This document shows positions 56,215 through 64,000 of a stretch of DNA of 64,000 nt, piece after piece. The translations under genes and the position numbers were made by a program. The DNA is from Bacteroidota bacterium. GTDB lineage: Bacteria > Bacteroidota > Bacteroidia > Chitinophagales > Chitinophagaceae. The notes beneath the pieces were generated by a model. It did no database searches. It was not told where the DNA came from and saw only the letters and a program-made list of their open reading frames with translations. Position 1 is the first letter of the stretch; each line of letters opens with the position of its first letter. Location: assembly GCA_018268085.1 (NCBI GenBank), contig JAFDXE010000003.1, positions 114,832 to 178,831 of the forward strand, given 5' to 3'.

Positions 56215-58638
56215 ATGGATAATTCAAAATACCTGGCCGACTTACACGAAGTTGGACTGAATGATATTGAACTCGTTGGCGGAAAAAATGCTTCGCTCGG
56301 TGAAATGCTGCAGAATCTTACCCAGATGGGCATACAGATTCCGGGTGGATTTGTAGTTACGGTTGCGGCTTACCGTGAGTTCATCCGTTATAACAACCTT
56401 GATGAAAAAATAAAGGAAATCATTAACAGCATAAAGCTCGATGATATTGAATCGTTGAGACGCGGTGGTTTACAGGCCCGGCAATTATTAAAGAACGCCC
56501 GGTTCCCTCGTGAATTGAGTGAAGCCATTATTGAAAAGTATTATGAACTGAGTAAGAAATATGAACAGGACATGACAGATGTTGCGGTGAGATCATCAGC
56601 AACTGCCGAAGATCTTCCTGATGCTTCATTTGCAGGGCAACAGGAAACGTATTTGAATGTTCGCGGTCCGGCCCAGTTGATGAATGCCGTACGCAATTGC
56701 TTTGCTTCCATATTTACAGATCGTGCCATCAGCTATCGTCAGAGTTTTGGATATGATCATTTCAGCATCGGCCTTTCGGTATGCGTGCAAAAAATGGTAA
56801 GGAGCGATCTGGGTGCTTCCGGTGTGGCATTTTCTCTTGATACGGAAAGCGGGTTTAAAGATGTGGTAGTGATCAATGCATCGTTTGGTTTGGGAGAAAT
56901 GATTGTGCAGGGCGCTGTTTCACCTGATGAATACATAGTGTTTAAACCGGCAATGAAAAAAGGGTACAACAGCATCATCGAAAAAAAATTAGGCAATAAA
57001 GATAAGATGATGGTGTATGGAGATAATCCCGATGAAAGAGTACAGATCATACAGGTAGAAAAACCATTGCAGCAACGGTATTGTTTGAAAGATGAACGCA
57101 TAATTCAACTGGCCCAATGGGTTTCCAAAATTGAAGATTATTACTCAACATTAAAAGGCCACTGGTGCCCGATGGATGTTGAATGGGCGATAGATGGATT
57201 GAGCAAGGAACTTTTTATAGTTCAGGCCAGACCGGAAACCATTCACTCTCAAAAAGACTTTTCAAAAATTACCGAATACAGCATCGGTAATGAAGAAAAA
57301 AAGCAACTCGTAAAAGGAATTGCGGTAGGCGATAAAATTGGTAAAGGAAAAGTATCCATTCTTTTTTCGCTGGATAAACGGGTTACAGAAGGACATGAAT
57401 TCCAGGCGGGCGATGTGCTGGTAACCGACATGACTGATCCCGATTGGGAACCCATCATGAAAAAAGCTTCGGCAATTATAACGAATAAGGGTGGGCGAAC
57501 CTGTCATGCGGCTATCGTTGCCCGTGAGTTGGGCGTACCGGCCATTGTTGGTTGCGGCAATGCTACAGAGATCCTGAACGATGGCCAAATGGTTACCGCT
57601 TCCTGCGCTGAAGGAGATGAGGGAATTGTGTATGAAGGAGAAGTTCCTTTTAAGATAATTGAAACGGATCTGAATGAATTGCCAAAGCTGACTACGCCCA
57701 TTATGCTGAATGTGGCTTCCCCAAACCTTGCTTTTCGTTTCTCCCACTTCCCGAATGCCGGGGTGGGATTGGCGAGGGAAGAATTCATCATCAACAATTA
57801 TATACAGGTACACCCGCTGGCCCTGCTGAGGCACCAGCAACTGAACGATGTTGAATTATCGGCAACGATTAAAAAAATGATCCGTGGATTTGAAAACGAA
57901 GAAGAATTTTTTATACAAAGGCTTAGTTATGGGATCGCAAAAATTGCCGCTGCTTTTTATCCCAACAAAGTGATTGTTCGTTTCAGTGATTTTAAAAGCA
58001 ATGAATATTTCAATTTACTGGGAGGAAAATATTTTGAACCACATGAAGAAAACCCGATGATCGGCTGGAGGGGCGCCAGCAGGTATTATTCATCAGAATA
58101 CAAACAGGCATTCGGACTCGAATTGAAAGCCATACGCAAAGTGAGAGAAGAAATGGGCTTGCAAAATGTAGTGGTAATGGTTCCTTTCTGCAGAACGGTA
58201 GAAGAATTATTAAAAGTGCAGGAAGTAATGAAGGAATACGGAATGGAAAGAGGAAAAGAAGGGCTTGAATTGTTTTTAATGGCAGAGCTGCCTTCTAATA
58301 TTCTGATGGCAGAGCAGTTTTCACAATACATAGATGGTTTCTCCATTGGCTCCAATGATCTTACGCAATTAACACTGGGGCTCGACCGTGATTCGTCTCT
58401 TGTAGCACACCTGTACGACGAACGCAACCCGGCGGTAAAAGAGCTGTTGCGCATGCTGATCGTTACTGCAAAAAAGAACAAAGTAAAAGTGGGCATATGC
58501 GGCCAGGGGCCGTCTGATTTCCCTGATTTTGCGCAATTCCTGGTGGAGTTGGGAATTGACAGTATATCGGTAACTCCGGATTCGATTGTAAAAACCGTAA
58601 AAGCCATTGCGGAGGTAGAAAAGAAATTGAAAAGCTGA
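56215..58638 (+). CDS. ppsA: Phosphoenolpyruvate synthase
   Basis: An 807-residue pyruvate, water dikinase (EC 2.7.9.2) making PEP from pyruvate and ATP for gluconeogenesis. The N-terminal ATP-grasp part begins LADLHEVGLNDIELVGGKNA and has DVAVRSSATAEDLPDASFAG; the swivelling phosphohistidine domain has the active His in GGRTCHAAIVARELGVPAIV near 430; the C-terminal PEP domain has FCRTVEEL and the catalytic Cys in VGICGQGPSD near 761, preceded by IGSNDLTQL. Length is close to the E. coli enzyme (792). The GHWCPMDVEWAID segment links the domains. PPDK is less likely because the overall pattern is that of PpsA. Confidence 0.96.
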   Translation: MDNSKYLADLHEVGLNDIELVGGKNASLGEMLQNLTQMGIQIPGGFVVTVAAYREFIRYNNLDEKIKEIINSIKLDDIESLRRGGLQARQLLKNARFPRELSEAIIEKYYELSKKYEQDMTDVAVRSSATAEDLPDASFAGQQETYLNVRGPAQLMNAVRNCFASIFTDRAISYRQSFGYDHFSIGLSVCVQKMVRSDLGASGVAFSLDTESGFKDVVVINASFGLGEMIVQGAVSPDEYIVFKPAMKKGYNSIIEKKLGNKDKMMVYGDNPDERVQIIQVEKPLQQRYCLKDERIIQLAQWVSKIEDYYSTLKGHWCPMDVEWAIDGLSKELFIVQARPETIHSQKDFSKITEYSIGNEEKKQLVKGIAVGDKIGKGKVSILFSLDKRVTEGHEFQAGDVLVTDMTDPDWEPIMKKASAIITNKGGRTCHAAIVARELGVPAIVGCGNATEILNDGQMVTASCAEGDEGIVYEGEVPFKIIETDLNELPKLTTPIMLNVASPNLAFRFSHFPNAGVGLAREEFIINNYIQVHPLALLRHQQLNDVELSATIKKMIRGFENEEEFFIQRLSYGIAKIAAAFYPNKVIVRFSDFKSNEYFNLLGGKYFEPHEENPMIGWRGASRYYSSEYKQAFGLELKAIRKVREEMGLQNVVVMVPFCRTVEELLKVQEVMKEYGMERGKEGLELFLMAELPSNILMAEQFSQYIDGFSIGSNDLTQLTLGLDRDSSLVAHLYDERNPAVKELLRMLIVTAKKNKVKVGICGQGPSDFPDFAQFLVELGIDSISVTPDSIVKTVKAIAEVEKKLKS

Positions 58639-58673
58639 TATGTGAAATGCATTTCCGGGAAGTGCACGTATTT

Positions 58674-58719
58674 AGGAACGCGGATAACACAGATTAACAG
58701 GATACTTAAGATTTTTTAG
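58674..58719 (+). repeat. Dispersed intergenic repeat, copy 2
   Basis: AGGAACGCGGATAACACAG followed by ATTAACAGGATACTTAAG and TTTTTT. The first 13 bases recur inverted at 58835-58847. The second part resembles 10904-10928 (ACACAGATTCAAGAATT). Confidence 0.65.
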
Positions 58720-58799
58720 TAGAAAAGCTGAAATATATCTTCACAAAATATCCTTCAATCATTAGCGGATAAACGAATTAGCCAATTAGCTGATGTTGA

Positions 58800-58850
58800 T
58801 TTGCATTAATCAGCGCTATCCATTCAATCCGTAGTATCCGCGTTCCTGAT
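58800..58850 (-). repeat. Dispersed intergenic repeat, copy 3, inverted
   Basis: Read on the minus strand this is AGGAACGCGGATACTACGG then ATTGAATGGATAGCGCTGAT. It faces copy 2, making an imperfect inverted repeat of about 180 bases span between ppsA and the sigma factor gene. Confidence 0.65.
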
Positions 58851-58916
58851 AATCACAAAAATAAATTTAGTAATTACCCAACCTTTTCGGAACTTAACAG
58901 AGTTATACTTAGTTAG

Positions 58917-59504
58917 ATGGAACAATTTTCCCCTAAAAAACGATTCTTGAACATGAACCTGCCCATAATTATAAAGGGCTGTCAGCAAAATGACATTCAT
59001 TGCCAGGAGCAGTTGTATAGGTTGTACTACCCGGAGATGATTAAAATATGTTTCCGGTATGCAACAGATTCAGATGGGGCGGGAACTATCTATAACAATG
59101 CCATGCTGAGGGTATTTAAGAGTATTGCTGATTACAGGGAAGAAGGAAAACTGGATGCATGGATAAAAAAAATAGTGGTGAATTGTTGTATCGATTTTTG
59201 CAAGAAGAAGATGGCTGTTACAAAAACACTGGATGACAATTGTGGTGAAGATGTTGGTATCAGCGCTGAAGCATTCAGCATCGTTTCGGCAAAAGAAATA
59301 CAAAAGATCATTGCCCAGTTGCCACCCAGTACAGCCATTGTTTTTAATATGTACGTGTACGAAGGTTTTACACACAAACAAATTGCAGAGAACCTGGGCA
59401 TCAGTGATGGCACCAGTAAATGGCACCTGAGTGAAGCAAAAAAACTATTAAAATCCAAATTGGAAAATTATACAACACCAAGTAAAGTAAATGCAGCAGG
59501 ATAA
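58917..59504 (+). CDS. ECF-type RNA polymerase sigma factor
   Basis: A 195-residue sigma-70-family factor. Region 2 is in residues 20-90 (CQEQLYRLYYPEMIKICFRY, AMLRVFKSIADYREEGKLDA, WIKKIVVNCCIDFCKKK) and region 4 in 125-185 (IQKIIAQLPPSTAIVFNMYV, FTHKQIAENLGISDGTSKWH, SEAKKLLKSKL). There is no sigma-3 region. The spacer between is acidic (DDNCGEDVGISAE). It overlaps the downstream membrane-sensor gene by 14 bases, the layout of a sigma factor with its own regulator. Upstream repeats fill the promoter region. Confidence 0.92.
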   Translation: MEQFSPKKRFLNMNLPIIIKGCQQNDIHCQEQLYRLYYPEMIKICFRYATDSDGAGTIYNNAMLRVFKSIADYREEGKLDAWIKKIVVNCCIDFCKKKMAVTKTLDDNCGEDVGISAEAFSIVSAKEIQKIIAQLPPSTAIVFNMYVYEGFTHKQIAENLGISDGTSKWHLSEAKKLLKSKLENYTTPSKVNAAG

Positions 59505-61194
59505 TAAAAATATCAACATTGAAACCCGGCTCAACCAGTTGGAGAATCAGCAATTGCCTGATTTGAGCAACATGGATAAGCACTGGCAGGCAATGGAACT
59601 GATGCTACAGGCCAATGGAAAATCAAAACCAGCGAGATCCGTATCATTCTTTACATTATACGCCCGGAAATTATTCATAGCGGCATCAGTTATAGCGGTG
59701 CTTATTGCAGCATGGTACTTCAGAAACTCGTTCGGCAATGCCAGCAAGGTTGTAATCGTACCTACAGCTAAAGCACCGGCGGCAAGTCCTGTTAATAAGG
59801 AAGAGAAAGTTAACAACAACCCGCTTCCTGTTGCCACAACAGTTAATCCGGCAACAACTACTCAAACAGATGCGCCCCATACACATCGCCCCGCTTTAAA
59901 TATTGCTCAATCTGTTTCTTCAGTTGCAGAAGATATTGCAGCAGCCGATGAAGCCTATGCCCGGGAAGCCATTGCTTCTTTCTACCGGAAAATTCAAAAT
60001 CCCGTTCAGGAATTTAATATTAATGCAGAAAAAGGCGGAATCATCACCGGTAGCGAAGGAACCGTGTTTACCATCCCTGCGGCTGCATTTGTTGATGAAA
60101 GCGGGCGAATAATAACCGGTGACGTAAAAATAAACCTGGAAGAATTTTACCGGTATGCAGATATGGTAGCTGCCAACCTCAGTACGCTTTCGAATGGAAA
60201 ACTGCTTACCTCCGGTGGAATGGTGAGAATAACGGCTACGGCTAATGGCAATAAGCTGAATCTCAGGCAGAACAGGGAAATATCATTGAATATGCCTGCC
60301 AGCAGCTACGACCCGGAAATGAAATTGTTTACCACGCAAAGCGAAACCGGCGATAAAATTGAATCTGCCATGTATGCCAGTTACCCGGCACAGGAGAGAA
60401 ATTTAAACTGGGAACTTACCGGCAAACAAAATACCTATATCGTTTTTGATGGAAAAACAATGGTGCCAGACAGGCTCGATCAACCCTATAGTGTAATCAG
60501 AACCGGTAAGAAAACCACTGCTAAATTCGCCTTGTCTAAAAAATCTTCGCTTACACCCGCCCAGATGGAAGAAATTTTAAAAGAAAAATTCAGCGATGAC
60601 TATGATGTAATTAAAGTGATCAGGGATGGTGAGCCGAGAAAAGCTTCTACGTTTCTTCACCGCGGTACCATTGATATGGAAAGCGTGATCGGGGATTCTA
60701 TCAGACTAACGTTGCAGCATGCGCTAAGAGGAAAGTATATTGAGAAAAAAGACAGTTCGTTGTATGCTGAAAGGATAAAGACAGACAGCGTCCGTTTTAT
60801 GAATGAATATGCAGGCAAACAAACTTCATACGCATTCTCCATTCAGAAACTAGGCTGGGTAAATTGCGATAAATATTGCAACCTTGCCAATAAAAAAGAT
60901 ATTGTAATCAATTTGCCAGAAGGAGTAAAAGCAGAAAAGTTTGTGAGCCATATCGTTTTTTCAAGTTCCCGTTCATCCGTAATTCCAGGACGATCTGCCG
61001 GCAACCAGATCAGCTTCCGGGAAGTACCTTCTAATATCAATGCATTCGTAGTTGGTTTAGGGTACGTAAACGGAAAAGTTGTTTCGTTTATGGAAAAACT
61101 AAGAACAGATAAAGCAGAGATTGAAGTTTCAGACTTACAGGAAACAACGCCTGATGCATTCAGAAAAAAACTTTCTCTTTTAGACCTGAAATAA
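59491..61194 (+). CDS. Membrane-anchored putative anti-sigma sensor
   Basis: A 567-residue single-pass protein. Residues 1-57 are cytoplasmic (NIETRLNQLENQQLPDLSNM, DKHWQAMELMLQ) and could hold the sigma factor; residues 59-77 are the membrane helix (RKLFIAASVIAVLIAAWYF); a Pro/Ala/Thr linker runs to 140; the rest is a large exported part. It contains GGIITGSEGTVFTIPAAAFV, SGRIITGDVKINLEEFYRYA and LTSGGMVRITATANGNKLNL, which resembles ZU5-like domains and a Bacteroidota family with IPANAF-D-x-x-G text. The classical zinc anti-sigma motif (HxxxCxxC) is absent. The 14-base overlap with the sigma gene is the main reason for the role assigned. A terminator follows. Confidence 0.7.
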   Translation: MQQDNKNINIETRLNQLENQQLPDLSNMDKHWQAMELMLQANGKSKPARSVSFFTLYARKLFIAASVIAVLIAAWYFRNSFGNASKVVIVPTAKAPAASPVNKEEKVNNNPLPVATTVNPATTTQTDAPHTHRPALNIAQSVSSVAEDIAAADEAYAREAIASFYRKIQNPVQEFNINAEKGGIITGSEGTVFTIPAAAFVDESGRIITGDVKINLEEFYRYADMVAANLSTLSNGKLLTSGGMVRITATANGNKLNLRQNREISLNMPASSYDPEMKLFTTQSETGDKIESAMYASYPAQERNLNWELTGKQNTYIVFDGKTMVPDRLDQPYSVIRTGKKTTAKFALSKKSSLTPAQMEEILKEKFSDDYDVIKVIRDGEPRKASTFLHRGTIDMESVIGDSIRLTLQHALRGKYIEKKDSSLYAERIKTDSVRFMNEYAGKQTSYAFSIQKLGWVNCDKYCNLANKKDIVINLPEGVKAEKFVSHIVFSSSRSSVIPGRSAGNQISFREVPSNINAFVVGLGYVNGKVVSFMEKLRTDKAEIEVSDLQETTPDAFRKKLSLLDLK

Positions 61195-61222
61195 GTGATT
61201 ATTTTTTGTGAGGTTATACATA

Positions 61223-61249
61223 ACGGCCTGCGTCTGCAGGTCGTTTTTA
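61223..61249 (+). terminator. Intrinsic terminator of the sigma/sensor operon
   Basis: ACGGCCTGC pairs with GCAGGTCGT (nine pairs, one G-U) over loop GTCT, then TTTTATTT. It lies about 30 bases after the stop at 61194. Confidence 0.9.
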
Positions 61250-61404
61250 TTTCCGGGCAACGTTGCTTGCTACTGTTTTAGGGAATGAAGTTGTTTTACG
61301 GTAATTTTGCTGCTCGCCGCTGCGCTGAAGTTAGATTAACGAAAACAAATGACGCCGAATAATCGCATCGTAATCAGTAACGCGGTTAAAATAGCTTGTT
61401 TAGA

Positions 61405-63510
61405 ATGAACCCGAAAAGATATTTAATTACTGCTGCTTTGCCATATGCAAATGGCCCCATACACATCGGACACCTTGCCGGTTGTTACCTGCCTGCGGAT
61501 ATTTATGTACGTTACCTGAGGGCACAAAAAAGAGATGTAAAATTTATTGGAGGAAGTGATGAACACGGTGTTCCTATTACCATCCGTGCAATGAAAGAAG
61601 GGATCACACCACAACAGGTAGTTGATAAATTTCACGCACTCATAAAAGAGAGTATGGAACAGATGAATATCTCCTTTGATATTTATTCACGCACATCCAA
61701 TGCTACACACCACGAAACCGCATCGGCTTTCTTTAAAAAGATGTATGACGATGGTTTGTTCGAAGAAAAAGAAACGGAACAGTATTTTGATGAAAAAACA
61801 AATACTTTTCTTGCAGACCGGTATATCGTTGGAACCTGCCCTGTTTGTGCAAATCCGAATGCTTATGGCGACCAATGCGAAAAATGCGGCACTTCCTTGT
61901 CTCCTGAACAACTCATCAATCCCAGGAGTGCTTTAAGCGATGCCGTACCGGTTAAGAAAAAAACAAAACACTGGTATTTCCCTTTGCAGCAATATGAACC
62001 CTGGTTAAAAGAATGGATCGTGGAAGGGCATAAAGACTGGAAAAATAATGTGTACGGACAATGCAAAAGCTGGCTCGATAACGGTTTGCAAAGCCGTGCC
62101 ATGACCCGTGACAGCAACTGGGGTATCAAGGTTCCCCTTCCCGATGCCGAAGGAAAAGTACTATATGTTTGGTTTGACGCCCCCATCGGTTATATCAGTG
62201 CAACCAAAGAACTTACCGAGCACTGGGCAGATTACTGGTGTAATAACGATACCAAACTGGTTCATTTTATTGGGAAAGACAATATCGTTTTCCATTGTAT
62301 CATTTTTCCTTCAATGCTGAAAGCGCATGGAGGATTTGTACTTCCCGACAATGTACCTGCCAATGAATTTTTAAATATTGAAGGAGAAAAGGTTTCAACT
62401 AGCCGGAATTGGGCTGTATGGGTTCATGAATACATTAAAGATTTTCCCGGTTGCGAAGATGTACTGCGTTATGTTTTATGCGCCAATGCACCGGAAACAA
62501 AAGACAACGACTTCACATGGAAAGATTTCCAGGACAGGAATAACAGCGAGCTTGTAAGCATTTTTGGGAATTTTGTAAACCGCACCTGGGTGTTGATGCA
62601 TAAGCTCTGTGCCGGGAAAGTGCCAAAACTCCATGATGATATACTGGATGACACCGACAAAAAATTGATCGAAGAAATAGGCAATGCTAAAACAACCATT
62701 GAAAATCTGCTTGAAGAATTTAAGATCAGGGAGGCATTATTTGAAGTAATTGACCTTGCCAGAAAGGGGAACAAATACATGCAGGAAAAAGAACCCTGGA
62801 TCATTGCAAAATCAACAGATGATTCAGGAAAACCAACAAGTAATGCTCAAAAAAGTATAGACAATTGTATGCACCTTTGCCTGCAATTAACTGCCAACCT
62901 CGCAATCCTTATCCATCCATTTCTCCCCGGTACAGCAAAAAAAATGCTGGGTATGATGAAGGTGGTTGATAAAATTCTCGACTGGGAAAATGCGGGTAAG
63001 ATAAAACTGTTAAGCACAGGCTATAGTTTAAGAGAACCACAATTGCTTTTCAGAAAAATTGAAGATGCTGAAATTAATGTACAGGTAGAAAAACTTAAGA
63101 ACGGATTAATTAAACAGGCAGTAACCAACAACACAACAAAAATGGAAGAAAATAAATCGTCCTCAACAGCTTCAACTATGAAACCTTTGATTCAATATGA
63201 TGATTTTGCAAAAATGGATTTGAAAGTGGGAACCATTCGTTCTGCAGAGAAAGTAGAAAAAGCAGATAAACTGCTGAAACTTGAAGTGGATCTTGGTTTT
63301 GAAACTCGTACAATCGTTAGTGGTATCGCTCTCCATTTTGAACCAACAACTATTATAGGCAAACAGGTTATTGTTGTTGCTAATCTTGCTCCACGTAAGA
63401 TGAGAGGCATAGAAAGCAATGGAATGATATTAATGGCAGAAAACGCTGCTGGTAAACTGATCTTCGTTAATCCGGATGAAGCAACGGAAAATGGAAGTGG
63501 TGTGAGTTGA
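61405..63510 (+). CDS. metG: Methionyl-tRNA synthetase
   Basis: A 701-residue class I enzyme charging tRNA(Met). The Rossmann HIGH motif is in [19 protein letters not shown] near residue 20. A zinc knuckle is [18 protein letters not shown]. The KMSKS loop reads [13 protein letters not shown] near 328, a form usual in Bacteroidota. An anticodon-binding helical domain follows, and the last 110 residues are the EMAP-like tRNA-binding domain ([40 protein letters not shown]). The frame is open to a TTG at 61396; the ATG at 61405 is chosen because it matches the family start [18 protein letters not shown]. Confidence 0.96.
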   Translation: MNPKRYLITAALPYANGPIHIGHLAGCYLPADIYVRYLRAQKRDVKFIGGSDEHGVPITIRAMKEGITPQQVVDKFHALIKESMEQMNISFDIYSRTSNATHHETASAFFKKMYDDGLFEEKETEQYFDEKTNTFLADRYIVGTCPVCANPNAYGDQCEKCGTSLSPEQLINPRSALSDAVPVKKKTKHWYFPLQQYEPWLKEWIVEGHKDWKNNVYGQCKSWLDNGLQSRAMTRDSNWGIKVPLPDAEGKVLYVWFDAPIGYISATKELTEHWADYWCNNDTKLVHFIGKDNIVFHCIIFPSMLKAHGGFVLPDNVPANEFLNIEGEKVSTSRNWAVWVHEYIKDFPGCEDVLRYVLCANAPETKDNDFTWKDFQDRNNSELVSIFGNFVNRTWVLMHKLCAGKVPKLHDDILDDTDKKLIEEIGNAKTTIENLLEEFKIREALFEVIDLARKGNKYMQEKEPWIIAKSTDDSGKPTSNAQKSIDNCMHLCLQLTANLAILIHPFLPGTAKKMLGMMKVVDKILDWENAGKIKLLSTGYSLREPQLLFRKIEDAEINVQVEKLKNGLIKQAVTNNTTKMEENKSSSTASTMKPLIQYDDFAKMDLKVGTIRSAEKVEKADKLLKLEVDLGFETRTIVSGIALHFEPTTIIGKQVIVVANLAPRKMRGIESNGMILMAENAAGKLIFVNPDEATENGSGVS

Positions 63511-64000
63511 GGGGAGCGAATTAACCTTTAGCCGTGCGCTGCTAATTAGCTCCAATCGGGAGTAAACTATTTCGTGGCAATAGGAAGTTGTTAGCTGGAA
63601 ATTTTAGTATTCTTATGTTTATGCTTTTCATTAGATAGCTTACTAACATTCAACTAAGCACTTTAAAATAAATCATTCTCCATGAATTTAGAGCTTTTGG
63701 CTGTAAGCGTGAATAATTGTTTGTAGTGCCTGCCTGCCGTTTGCCACAATTTTTTGCGTTAATTTTTTCCTATCGTAATCTTTCTATAGTCAACTTCATC
63801 TCTTTACAATTTTATCATTATCTGTTTGCAGTGAGTGACGAGCTCAGTATGCAACTATTAGTCTGTTCCTTTTCCGCAGTTCATTGCTTGCTGTTATCAG
63901 CTAAAAGCCCTGACAGCCTTCACCTTCCCAAAAATCAAAGAGGCCCTGTATCACTACAGAGCCTCTTTTGTATTTCTTAGATGATCCTTCTCCTTAGAAC
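63511..64000. other. Gene-poor right end
   Basis: No convincing gene is seen. A plus-strand frame at 63717-63980 lacks family features and runs through the terminator hairpin, so it is not called. On the minus strand a stop at 63979-63977 could end a gene entering from outside the window (last codons VLRRRII), just before the hairpin at 63936-63969. Near 63519-63550 there is GAATTAACCTTTAGCC and CTAATTAGCTCC, again TTAGC-type repeat text. Confidence 0.4.
63936..63969. terminator. Bidirectional intrinsic terminator at the right edge
   Basis: AAAGAGGC and GCCTCTTT, with inner CTGTA and TACAG, form a 13-pair stem with one C/A mismatch over loop TCAC, T-run on the right and on the minus strand GATTTTTGG. 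It probably ends a minus-strand gene that begins outside the window. Confidence 0.85.

Noticed and set aside
57262..57840. 192-codon minus-strand frame inside ppsA, and another at 58086-58667
   Set aside because: They are antisense to a strongly conserved gene and their translations resemble nothing.
56215..58638. Pyruvate phosphate dikinase
   Set aside because: Length, the N-terminal start pattern and the GHWCPMDVEWAID segment fit PpsA better.
63717..63980. 87-codon plus-strand frame at the right edge
   Set aside because: It crosses the terminator hairpin and has low-complexity, AT-rich composition without domain features.

Overview
The window looks like the chromosome of a Bacteroidota bacterium, most likely of the Chitinophagaceae or a close relative. 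The grounds are a type IX secretion (T9SS) PorP/SprF protein, a very large secreted adhesin with a T9SS type A sorting domain, DUF6427 and DsbD families typical of the phylum, an F-ATPase a subunit with a signal-peptide extension, few Shine-Dalgarno sequences, and several -7 boxes of the Bacteroidota type (TAnnTTTG). No rRNA, tRNA, CRISPR array, prophage or insertion sequence was seen. Assignments rest on reading the translations; no database search was run.

Layout. Bases 1-1.9 kb hold the start of a pirin-family gene, a GTG-started exported protein, a 52-residue lmo0937-type membrane peptide and a lipoprotein. At 1.9-4.6 kb is a minus-strand F-ATPase operon, atpB-atpE-atpF-atpH, closed by a bidirectional terminator, so atpA and atpG are not next to atpH. 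At 4.7-11 kb are an MsbA-like ABC exporter, a 735-residue exported protein with a caspase-like His/Cys C-terminal region, and a PhoB/PhoR-type two-component pair.

The centre, 34.3 kb down to about 11.1 kb on the minus strand, is a surface-glycan locus of tightly packed genes. In transcription order it holds a Wza-like export lipoprotein, a Wzc-like tyrosine autokinase, a PglK/MsbA-type ABC flippase candidate, a pyruvyltransferase, an acyltransferase, GT4, a UDP-sugar epimerase, two GT4 enzymes, GNAT, a Wzy-like polymerase, a polysaccharide deacetylase, a PglA-like GT4, a PglC-like initiating transferase, and PglD-, PglE- and PglF-like enzymes. The last four fit synthesis and first transfer of UDP-N,N'-diacetylbacillosamine. 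A PorP/SprF protein and a PorE-like OmpA/PD40 protein follow. Upstream of the locus lies the 2,698-residue mosaic adhesin with the T9SS signal, so a glycan pathway sits between T9SS components and a T9SS cargo.

From 43 to 64 kb the genes are mostly housekeeping or membrane functions: a DsbD-like reductase with a separate DsbD N-domain gene, purQ, a DUF6427 membrane protein, an exported protein, a TIGR01777 epimerase, an ABC-2 exporter, a DPP-IV-like peptidase, an LD-carboxypeptidase, ppsA, an ECF sigma factor overlapping a large membrane-anchored putative anti-sigma sensor, and metG. Intergenic regions here carry dispersed repeats with AGGAACGCGGATA-like and TTAGCTAATTAGC-like text. The strongest leads for new biology are the clan CD-like protein, the bacillosamine/ABC-flippase/T9SS arrangement, the sigma/sensor pair, the unexplained structured DNA at 34.44-34.56 kb, and the terminator placed against the dsbD start codon.
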